Shown here piece by piece: positions 5,855-10,981 of a stretch of 10,981 nucleotides of DNA. The position numbers were made by a program, and so were the translations under genes. The notes beneath the pieces were generated by a model that saw only the letters and a list, made by a program, of their open reading frames with translations, was not told the origin of the DNA and did no database searches. The stretch comes from Dehalococcoidia bacterium. Its GTDB lineage: Bacteria; Chloroflexota; Dehalococcoidia; Dehalococcoidales; RBG-16-60-22. Every line of letters starts with the position of its first letter. Position 1 is the stretch's first letter. The stretch lies in assembly GCA_030615655.1 (NCBI GenBank), contig JAUWYU010000034.1, positions 1 through 10,981 on the forward strand, in the 5' to 3' direction.

Positions 5855-6595
5855 CTAAAACAGTCCTTCCCTCTTCAGGCTTGTATGGCTCTTCCCGCCG
5901 ATGATGATATGGTCCAGGACATCTATACCCATAATCTCCCCCACCTCGGCCAGCCTCTTCGTCAACTGTATATCATCCTCTGAGGCCTCGGTATCTCCCG
6001 AAGGGTGATTATGCACGAAGATTACCGAAGCCGCGCTGGCTGATATCGCCTCTCTGAATACTTCTCTGGGGTGAACGATACTGCTGTCCAGACTCCCTAC
6101 CGCGATTTCGGCCACCTTTATCAGCTGGTTTCTGGTATCGAGCAGCACCGCCAGAAAATACTCCTTCTTCTTACCTTTCAGCCTCCCCTGCACCAGACCC
6201 GCAACATCGTCGGGAGTCTTCACCAGCGGCTTATCCGCCGTCTCCAGGTAACCCTCTACCCGACTCGCCAGTTCAACGGCCGCTTTTATCTGGGAAGCCT
6301 TGGCGATACCGATGCCCCTCACCTGGGCCAGTTCCTCGATTGAGGCCCCGGTAATCCCCTTCAGCCCGCCGAACTGCCTGAGCAGCCTCTGAGCGGTCAC
6401 CATCACCGATTCGCCCGCAATGCCCCGCCCCAGAATCAAAGCCAGAATTTCCTGCGCCGAAAGAGCCTCCACTCCCAGCCTCTGCAGTCTCTCTCTGGGC
6501 CTGTCCGCAACCGGCAAATCATGGATGGTCATTGAACTGTGCTTGACCCCACGCGACTTCTCCATACCAGCCCAGTCTAGCACCAAGTCGGCCAC
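5855..6595 (-). CDS. radC: RadC-family JAB/MPN-domain protein
   Basis: The protein has 246 residues. The N-terminal part has DLPVADRPRERL (26-37) and a helix-hairpin-helix-like segment VRGIGIAKASQIKAA (92-106). The C-terminal JAB1/MPN domain carries the metalloprotease-type signature VHNHPSGD with His195, His197, Ser205 and Asp208, and Glu178 as the likely acid. All expected residues are present. Despite its name, RadC has no firmly proven role in DNA repair. The family is widespread, and the predicted metal-dependent hydrolase activity has not been tied to a substrate. The start is uncertain: ATG at 6595 gives the longest product, while ATG at 6532 (MTIHDLPV) begins closer to the usual family N-terminus; neither has a clear ribosome binding site. 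Its last 15 codons, including the stop, are partly duplicated at 5011-5055. Confidence 0.95.
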   Translation of the reverse strand: MADLVLDWAGMEKSRGVKHSSMTIHDLPVADRPRERLQRLGVEALSAQEILALILGRGIAGESVMVTAQRLLRQFGGLKGITGASIEELAQVRGIGIAKASQIKAAVELASRVEGYLETADKPLVKTPDDVAGLVQGRLKGKKKEYFLAVLLDTRNQLIKVAEIAVGSLDSSIVHPREVFREAISASAASVIFVHNHPSGDTEASEDDIQLTKRLAEVGEIMGIDVLDHIIIGGKSHTSLKREGLF

Positions 6596-6682
6596 ATGGC
6601 AAACTGTTCAGGGTGATATACCAGGACTCGCTGGCTGCCTCACCATCCAACACCCTTAAGGGCAAACACTGGGTAATAACCA

Positions 6683-6728
6683 CCAGCCAATTTGAGAGTG
6701 CGTTATTCACGGAATAAGGGTTGGCTGG
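6683..6728. repeat. Nested inverted repeats between divergent genes
   Basis: CCAGCCAA (6683-6690) and TTGGCTGG (6721-6728) are perfect 8-base arms. Inside them TTATTC (6703-6708) and GAATAA (6712-6717) form a perfect hairpin with a 3-base loop. The region 6596-6817 separates radC (minus) from the zinc-ribbon gene (plus). A further palindrome, CCCTTAAGGG (6652-6661), lies nearer to radC. No T-run follows, so I do not call a terminator. Confidence 0.45.
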
Positions 6729-6729
6729 A

Positions 6730-6758
6730 TTTAAAAATGACGTGGAAATGACTATTAT
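6730..6758 (+). promoter_or_regulatory. Likely promoter of the small zinc-ribbon gene
   Basis: TTTAAA (6730-6735), 17 bases, TATTAT (6753-6758). The start would be near 6765. The leader then carries TTAACCGG twice (6768-6775 and 6786-6793) around the palindrome GGCAATTGCC (6774-6783), which could bind a regulator. Confidence 0.4.
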
Positions 6759-6817
6759 CAGAATAGCTTAACCGGCAATTGCCTGTTAACCGGGGTATCC
6801 CCCAGCAAAGGAGAAAT

Positions 6818-7027
6818 ATGCTCTGTTTAGTCCGAATCAAAGGGTGCAAGAGATGCGGTGGCGACCTCTCCCTGGAATGCGATATATACGGTGTCTATGC
6901 TGAATGTATTCAGTGCGGCGCCAACTGGAGCCGGAGAGACATGATGCTCCCGACCACCCGGGATACCGCCAAAAGCTCGAAACCGGCAATTGCTAAACCG
7001 CTTACATCTGCCAGCAGCAAACGCTGA
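6818..7027 (+). CDS. Small zinc-ribbon protein
   Basis: The ATG at 6818 is preceded by AAAGGAG, so I start here and not at an upstream in-frame codon near 6779. The product has 69 residues. Residues 10-34 form a compact two-knuckle zinc ribbon, CKRCGGDL then CIQCGANW (Cys10, Cys13, Cys30, Cys33), with a DIYGVYAEC hairpin between them. The remaining 35 residues are a Ser/Ala/Lys/Pro-rich tail that is probably disordered. Similar tiny CxxC proteins are common and mostly uncharacterised; nucleic acid or protein binding is possible. It is divergent from radC and convergent with the metalloprotease gene, so it forms its own transcription unit. Confidence 0.78.
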   Translation: MLCLVRIKGCKRCGGDLSLECDIYGVYAECIQCGANWSRRDMMLPTTRDTAKSSKPAIAKPLTSASSKR

Positions 7028-7097
7028 CCTCACCCACGAATCGCTAATCGTTGCCTGATAAGGACTAAACCACCGGCCTCACCGTGGGTCTCTGTTC

Positions 7098-8198
7098 TCA
7101 ACGTACCGCCCCCTCCAGAGAAGCCTTCCACAGAGCATCCAGCCCGTCCATATCAAATCCATAAACCCTGTTTAAAGCCTCGTCATAGCCGCTGCCCTGC
7201 CTGAACGTATTAAGCAGTTCAAACATCTTATCCCGTCCGTATTCATTAATGAGATACTCCACCAGCTTATGGCTCTGGGCATACGCCAGAATAGACTCTT
7301 CAGCGTAAGCCGAGAACGGACTTGTCAGACTCCGCACCGAGATAAGTTGGTTCTCTTGCCTCGCTTCATTTAAAACACTAACAAACCCTGGCTCCAGTTC
7401 ACCCTCGGCGGTCATCGCCAGGCCTTCGTCAAGCCAGGTGGGTAAATCGTTATACGGATTAAAGGTCACCTGGTGTATGACCAGATGTGTTAGCTCGTGA
7501 GCAATCACCCGTTTCCCCCAGTCAGTATTACCGGGTGATATGCCAATAGCTATAATGCCGTAGCGGGTAAAGGCGACACCGCCCGTCCACTCCTGAGCGA
7601 AAATCATGGACCCCCGTAAGTCCTGCGCGTTGGCGTAAATATAGATACTTACCGGGTTTTCCAGTTCGGCGCCGGTATTCTCCGCCAGTCGGGCCAGCGC
7701 TCCCTGGGTGGCTGTCATCAGCTCCTCGCTGAAAGCATTGCTGCCTTCGTACCAGTACAGTGTTACCTCGCCCTCGATAATGCTCTGCCAGTCATAGCGC
7801 CTGTCTTCTATCTCAATTTTGGCAGTTTCTGTTTCCACCCTTGTGCCGTCGGCATCGGATACCGTCCACCAGTAGTCCACGCTGGACCCCGGCGGCAACC
7901 CGCCCCCCATCCTCATATCCCATACCCACCCCGTCACCACCAGGGTTGACGGTGTAAACTCAAGATAGATTTCACTGGTTATCTGGGCATGCTCCATGCG
8001 GTCTACCCTGTAATGAAGTCGAATATCCGTAATATCGACATCGCTCTCGGCAGATATGTCAAAGGTAAGACTGTACGGGAAGTCCATCTCAGCCGAGCTG
8101 CTGAGTACGGTTAGTTCCCCGCCGGCCTGCGCCAGGCCCGGGATGGCCAGGACCAGCAGACAGATAACTAAAGCTGCTAAGGTTGCTCTCTTAATCAT
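7098..8198 (-). CDS. Secreted peptidase-MA-like zinc metalloprotease
   Basis: The protein has 366 residues. A Sec signal peptide is clear: MIKR, a hydrophobic core to about residue 21, and a likely cut after AQA (25). Residues 30-130 form a beta-rich Ig-like N-terminal domain (LTFDISAESDVDITDIRLHYR). Then comes a gluzincin-type catalytic region: HELTH (His234, Glu235, His238) and WLDEGLA with Glu258 as the probable third zinc ligand. This matches the peptidase-MA superfamily (Peptidase_MA-like). It should act outside the cytoplasmic membrane; the substrate is unknown. Its ATG overlaps the prfB stop by 4 bases (ATGA), so translation is probably coupled to prfB. A secreted protease behind a release factor is not an obvious functional pair and may only reflect shared expression. 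No ligand residue is missing. Confidence 0.9.
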   Translation of the reverse strand: MIKRATLAALVICLLVLAIPGLAQAGGELTVLSSSAEMDFPYSLTFDISAESDVDITDIRLHYRVDRMEHAQITSEIYLEFTPSTLVVTGWVWDMRMGGGLPPGSSVDYWWTVSDADGTRVETETAKIEIEDRRYDWQSIIEGEVTLYWYEGSNAFSEELMTATQGALARLAENTGAELENPVSIYIYANAQDLRGSMIFAQEWTGGVAFTRYGIIAIGISPGNTDWGKRVIAHELTHLVIHQVTFNPYNDLPTWLDEGLAMTAEGELEPGFVSVLNEARQENQLISVRSLTSPFSAYAEESILAYAQSHKLVEYLINEYGRDKMFELLNTFRQGSGYDEALNRVYGFDMDGLDALWKASLEGAVR

Positions 8199-9293
8199 TC
8201 TTCCTTACCCATTGAAGACCGCAGGTAGGCATTGATGAAGCCGTCCAGCTCTCCGTCCAGCACGGCCTCGGCATTGCTCGTCTCATGGCCCGTCCGGTGG
8301 TCTTTGACCATTTTATAAGGATGCAGAACGTAGCTCCTGATTTGATTGCCCCACCCCGCCTCTATCCTCTTCCCTTTAAGTCTGGCTTTCTCCTCTTCTC
8401 TCTTTTCCAGCTCCAGTTCCAGAAGGCGTGCCCTGAGTATCTTGAGGGCAAAATCCTTGTTCATACGCTGGGAACGCTCGCTCTGGCAGGTCACTATCAG
8501 CCCCGTCGGCAGGTGAGTCACCCTGACGGCGCTGCTCGTTTTCTGCATGTGCTGTCCCCCGGGGCCGCTGGAGCGAAACGTGTCTAACTTAATATCATCA
8601 GGGGGGATATTCAGGTCAACATCAGCCTCGGCTTCCGGCAGAACCTCTACAAGAGCAAACGAGGTATGCCGGGCATGGTCGGCGTCAAAGGGCGAAAGAC
8701 GTACTAGCCGGTGGACGCCGTGCTCCGATTTCAAATAGCCGGCGGCATATTCCCCGTTCACCGCAATGACCGTGCTCTTCACGCCCGCCTCGTCACCCGG
8801 CGAAGTATCCAGTATCTCTGTCTTGTAGCCGTGGCGCTCCGCCCAGCGGAGGTACATCCTCATCAGTATCTCGGCCCAGTCCTGGGATTCGGTGCCACCG
8901 GCACCGGCATGGATAGCCAGAATGGCATTCCTGGCATCATACTCACTGCCGAAAGCAAGCTGGAATTCCAGCTCGTCAATGTGAGAGACCAGTTCGTCCA
9001 GCTCCGATTTTATCTCCGCTTGAAGTGGCGCATCCTCTTCCGATAAAACAATCAATTCGGCGATATCGGCGGCCTTTTCCTCCAGTTCCCGCCACCTCTG
9101 CACCACCCTCCTCTGCTCGGCGAGCTGGCGCATAACGTTCTGGGCATTGGCCTGGTCCTGCCAGAAATCGGCCCGGGCGGACTTCTTCTCCAGTCTGGCG
9201 ATTTCTTTTTCTTTACCGGCAACGTCAAAGATGCACCATAGCTATTGAAATCCGTGCCTGTAAGTCCTCTAACTTGTCCCTTAACTCCTGCAT
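8195..9293 (-). CDS. prfB: Peptide chain release factor 2, with programmed +1 frameshift
   Basis: Release factor 2 recognises UGA and UAA stop codons in the ribosome. The gene is in two frames. A 22-codon first part starts at ATG 9293 (MQELRDKLEDL...) and ends at TGA 9227-9225. The rest is read after a +1 shift at CTT TGA C, skipping base 9227 and continuing with GAC at 9226-9224. The joined protein has 365 residues, the normal length. Diagnostic residues are the SPF tripeptide (RLSPFDADHARH), which fits RF2 specificity, and GPGGQ in SSGPGGQHMQKTSS for peptidyl-tRNA hydrolysis. The first part has a good ribosome binding site (GAGGGAAAG). A call starting at 9133 would miss 53 residues. The gene lies in an operon, between a small membrane protein and the peptidase-MA gene. 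The frameshift makes expression self-regulated by RF2 level. Confidence 0.97.
9224..9239 (-). promoter_or_regulatory. prfB programmed frameshift site
   Basis: On the minus strand the site reads ATGGTG CAT CTT TGA C. The slippery CTT, the in-frame TGA and the following C are all conserved. The usual Shine-Dalgarno-like AGGGGG three bases before CTT is replaced by ATGGTG, a weaker match, so the stimulator may be less effective or different in this lineage. Confidence 0.9.
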
Positions 9294-9340
9294 CTTTCCC
9301 TCACTATAATCCTTTTAATCGGAATGTTTGCCTGGCATCC

Positions 9341-9682
9341 TTATGCCTGAAGCACCTTGCTATAGAATAAAATCCATAATGCCGCCAGCACCAGTGAAAT
9401 TAACATGCCGAATAGCCATTTAGCGTTTCTCCGTGACACGGCAGTATATATGGAGACGCAAATCAACCCCCCCAACCCCCACAAGGGTAACCCTTCCAAA
9501 CTCGTATAGCGTAGCCCAGAATCGGGATATCCCCAGGGAGCAACACCCACCGTATCCCAGAAAGTACCGTAACACCATTCCAGACCGGCGCCAACAATGC
9601 AAAAGACGACATATAAAATTATAACCTCAACAGCCAGGGGCAGCTTCTTTGTCCGCCTGTCTCCACTCTCACCTGCTGTCAT
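9341..9682 (-). CDS. Small three-helix membrane protein, function unknown
   Basis: The product has 113 residues when started at the second of two consecutive ATGs (9682), which has a better distance from GAGGTGG than the first (9685). Three membrane helices are visible at about residues 17-35, 63-82 and 89-109. Between helices 1 and 2 lies a polar and aromatic loop with CYGTFWDTVGVAPWGYPDSG. The layout faintly recalls short membrane proteins of the CmpB-like putative permease type (WGYPDSG beside an LPLWGLGG helix), but I would not assign that family. The ribosome binding site overlaps the end of nfi, whose stop lies only a few bases upstream, so the two are cotranscribed. It is followed by prfB after 47 bases. 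Confidence 0.75.
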   Translation of the reverse strand: MTAGESGDRRTKKLPLAVEVIILYVVFCIVGAGLEWCYGTFWDTVGVAPWGYPDSGLRYTSLEGLPLWGLGGLICVSIYTAVSRRNAKWLFGMLISLVLAALWILFYSKVLQA

Positions 9683-9692
9683 CATTCCACCT

Positions 9693-10403
9693 CTAAAGAC
9701 TTCCTCGATAGCCGGCTTCAGCTACCGCCGCCTCCGGCTTCAGATTGCCCCCCGCCGCCTGGTGGGCCAGCCGCGTCGGCTCCGGCAGCCGGTAACCCCG
9801 GCAGCACACCAGCACCCGGTGCACTGCCGCCGGCAAATCAATTTTATGGCCGATTGATACATACACTGGTTTTACCCCTCCCCTGGTGCGCAGAGCCGCC
9901 CCGATAACCTCGCCATTATCTATCAAATCGGCATAGCTGCCCGACTCATTGCCCGGCTCCTCGTGCCGACCGCATAATCGCGACTTCGCGCAGCCGATTG
10001 TCGGCACGTCCAGGAAAAGCCCCAGGTGAGAGGCCAGCCCCATTCTCCGCGGGTGGGCAATACCCTGCCCGTCCACCATGACGAGGTCGGGCGTAACTGT
10101 CAAATCCTCGCAGGCCGCCAGTATCAGCGGCGCCTCTCTGAATGACAGCAATCCCGGCACGTAAGGAAATTCGATTTTATCCCTTACTGTCTTTATCTCG
10201 ACTATCTCAAGCTCGGGATAGCTCAGGACCACCGCTGCCCCGGTGCCCATCCCCGCCACTCTGTTCACCGATATATCAACGCCGACTATCAAACGCGGAC
10301 TGTTGATATCGCCACTCCGTAACACCTGCCCCGCCAGCTCCGCCTGAATCTCCCGGGCCTGAGTCGTAGTAACCCGCCATTCATGCCGCCTGACAATCTC
10401 CAT
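9693..10403 (-). CDS. nfi: Endonuclease V (deoxyinosine 3' endonuclease)
   Basis: Endonuclease V cuts DNA at the second phosphodiester bond 3' of deoxyinosine and some other damaged or mismatched bases, starting repair of deaminated adenine. The 236-residue protein has the family hallmarks: GVDIS with Asp43, FPYVPGLLSFRE with the PYVPG wedge (80-84) and Glu90, and MVDGQGIAHPRRMGLASHLG with Asp111. RLAH with His214 near the C-terminus matches the position known in the Thermotoga enzyme. The catalytic acids are complete. The N-terminus (HEWRVTTTQAREIQAEL) aligns well with the family, so ATG 10403 is well supported. No real ribosome binding site precedes it, because the -10 box lies 6 bases upstream. 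It is the first gene of the operon with the membrane protein, prfB and the metalloprotease. Confidence 0.95.
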   Translation of the reverse strand: MEIVRRHEWRVTTTQAREIQAELAGQVLRSGDINSPRLIVGVDISVNRVAGMGTGAAVVLSYPELEIVEIKTVRDKIEFPYVPGLLSFREAPLILAACEDLTVTPDLVMVDGQGIAHPRRMGLASHLGLFLDVPTIGCAKSRLCGRHEEPGNESGSYADLIDNGEVIGAALRTRGGVKPVYVSIGHKIDLPAAVHRVLVCCRGYRLPEPTRLAHQAAGGNLKPEAAVAEAGYRGSL

Positions 10404-10409
10404 ACCTTG

Positions 10410-10439
10410 ATTATAGACGTATTAGCAGACGTCAGGCAA
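10410..10439 (-). promoter_or_regulatory. Promoter of the nfi-prfB operon, predicted leaderless
   Basis: Read on the minus strand: TTGCCT (10439-10434), an 18-base spacer and a perfect TATAAT (10415-10410). Seven bases after the -10 box is the A of the nfi ATG at 10403, so the message should begin at its start codon. The spacer is exactly bounded by GACGT (10433-10429 on the minus strand) and ACGTC (10420-10416), an inverted repeat that could be an operator. Confidence 0.65.
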
Positions 10440-10474
10440 CATAAATAGTGTGCAGTTTTAAATAAGCAGAAGCA

Positions 10475-10499
10475 CCTTAACAATTGAATATTGTTTAGG
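10475..10499 (-). other. Imperfect hairpin after the TPR gene
   Basis: CCTTAACAAT (10475-10484) and ATTGTTTAGG (10490-10499) pair at 9 of 10 positions around a 5-base loop. The hairpin begins 7 bases after the TPR stop codon on the minus strand. It lacks a T-run, so it is a weak candidate for a terminator or a 3' stabilising structure. Confidence 0.35.
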
Positions 10500-10505
10500 A
10501 GACTA

Positions 10506-10981
10506 TCACACCCCCTTTAGTCTCTCGATTTCCTGCTTCAGAGTGTCTGAATCAAATCCTAATTCTACCGCTCGTTTGAAGTCCTGCTCAGCCTCTGTGT
10601 ACATGTTCATTAAGGTATGAGTTACTGCTCGGTTGGCATAGGCCTGGGCATGCTGGGGGTTGAGGCGAATGACCTCGTCGAAGTCCTCGATAGCCCGCTC
10701 AAACTGCCTCAGGACAAAGTAGGCAATGCCCCGGTTGCTGTAGGCCAGGGTAAGCTGGGGGTTGAGGCGGATGGCCTCGTCGTAGTCCTCGATAGCCCGC
10801 TCAGGCTGCCCCAGGTTAGCGTAAGCAGTGCCCCGGTTGCAGTAGGCCTCGGCAAACTCGGGGTCGAGGCGGATGGCCTCGTCGCAGTCATCGATAGCCT
10901 TTTCAAACTGTCCCAGGTCAAGGTAGGTATTACCCCGGTTGTAGTAGGCCAGGGCATACTCTGGGTCGAGGCGGATGGCCT
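10506..10981 (-). CDS. TPR-repeat protein, N-terminus cut by the window edge
   Basis: An open frame of 157 codons runs from the right edge to TGA at 10506. It consists of four 34-residue tetratricopeptide repeats, starting just before IRLDPEYALAYYNRG, followed by a capping helix (RAVELGFDSDTLKQEIERL) and a short end (KGV). Each unit has the TPR consensus: Ala/Tyr/Asn-Arg-Gly (AYYNRG, AYCNRG, AYSNRG, AYANRA), then Tyr, Leu, Ala-Ile and the DP/NP turn. TPR arrays are protein-binding scaffolds; no enzymatic or anchor domain is visible in this part. The first three units are very similar also in DNA. The gene is upstream of the nfi operon on the same strand, separated by its own stop, a hairpin and the nfi promoter. 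Confidence 0.9.
   Translation of the reverse strand, partial: AIRLDPEYALAYYNRGNTYLDLGQFEKAIDDCDEAIRLDPEFAEAYCNRGTAYANLGQPERAIEDYDEAIRLNPQLTLAYSNRGIAYFVLRQFERAIEDFDEVIRLNPQHAQAYANRAVTHTLMNMYTEAEQDFKRAVELGFDSDTLKQEIERLKGV
10560..10981 (-). repeat. Tandem 102-base repeats coding for TPR units
   Basis: The four TPR units are 102 bases each. Blocks such as GAGGCCATCCGCCTC recur with exact 102-base spacing, also at synonymous positions, which suggests recent unit duplication or gene conversion. The unit nearest the stop codon is the most diverged. Confidence 0.75.

Larger units (their letters stand above)
5011..5899. mobile_element. Candidate small integrated segment at the 3' end of radC
   Basis: Direct repeats of the radC 3' end (5011-5055 and 5855-5899) bracket about 800 bases that contain one gene (5240-5836) and an AT-rich stretch with phased T-tracts. 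Elements that integrate into a gene's 3' end supply a replacement tail and push the original tail to the far side in the same orientation, exactly as seen here. No integrase gene is present, so this would be a cassette, a deletion remnant or a passenger mobilised in trans. A plain tandem duplication followed by decay is the main alternative. Confidence 0.4.

Noticed and set aside
7032..7089. ACCCACG and CGTGGGT as a terminator hairpin between convergent genes
   Set aside because: The loop would be 44 bases and no T-run follows on either strand, so chance pairing is as likely.
8195..9133. prfB as a 312-residue gene starting at 9133
   Set aside because: It lacks 53 N-terminal residues. The upstream 22-codon frame, the CTT TGA C site and the exact family length after the shift show the full gene begins at 9293. 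The TGA is programmed, not a mutation.
9294..9340. Internal promoter in front of prfB (TATAGT near 9317)
   Set aside because: No acceptable -35 box lies at the right distance, and the gene is well explained as part of the nfi operon.
10709..10957. 82-codon minus-strand frame with a repetitive product
   Set aside because: It is an out-of-phase reading of the TPR repeats. The real frame gives canonical 34-residue TPR units up to TGA at 10506.
10560..10981. Regular 102-base repeats as a CRISPR-like array
   Set aside because: The repeats are coding, contiguous and of TPR length, with no unique spacers.

Overview
The window looks like a chromosomal segment from a free-living bacterium. My best guess is a Chloroflexota lineage, possibly Dehalococcoidia. 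That guess rests on gene style (zinc-ribbon RDD proteins, small CxxC proteins, a peptidase-MA gene behind prfB, lipoproteins with LxxC lipoboxes) and not on a marker I can place. No rRNA, tRNA, CRISPR array or recognisable transposase is present. All genes read like housekeeping or envelope genes, except for one small segment next to radC that looks inserted.

Layout. Positions 1-875 hold two minus-strand genes: an RDD membrane protein with a zinc ribbon, and a downstream gene that runs off the left edge. Positions 1128-2747 hold an orphan peptide-type ABC substrate-binding lipoprotein (minus). It is divergent from a small winged-helix protein (plus, 2919-3248) that has a near-consensus promoter and is followed by two hairpins with T-runs. 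Positions 3417-4259 hold a methionine-rich LppX/DUF6612-like lipoprotein (minus). It is divergent from a cupin-like protein (plus, 4509-4961), and both have good sigma-70-type promoters. At 5011-5899 there is a degraded copy of the last 14 codons plus stop of radC, then phased T-tracts, then a membrane-anchored transglutaminase-like gene, then the true 3' end of radC. This is the geometry left when an element integrates into the 3' end of a gene. Intact radC follows (minus), divergent from a 69-residue zinc-ribbon protein (plus, 6818-7027).

Positions 7098-10403 form one minus-strand operon: endonuclease V (nfi), a three-helix membrane protein, release factor 2 (prfB) with its programmed +1 frameshift, and a secreted peptidase-MA-like metalloprotease that overlaps prfB by 4 bp. 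The nfi promoter places the transcription start on the A of the ATG, so the transcript should be leaderless. The right edge (10506-10981) is the C-terminal part of a TPR protein made of almost identical 34-residue units.

The least ordinary part is the radC tail duplication with its cargo gene. Next are the leaderless nfi promoter, whose spacer is exactly bounded by an inverted repeat, and the prfB recoding site with a weak upstream stimulator.
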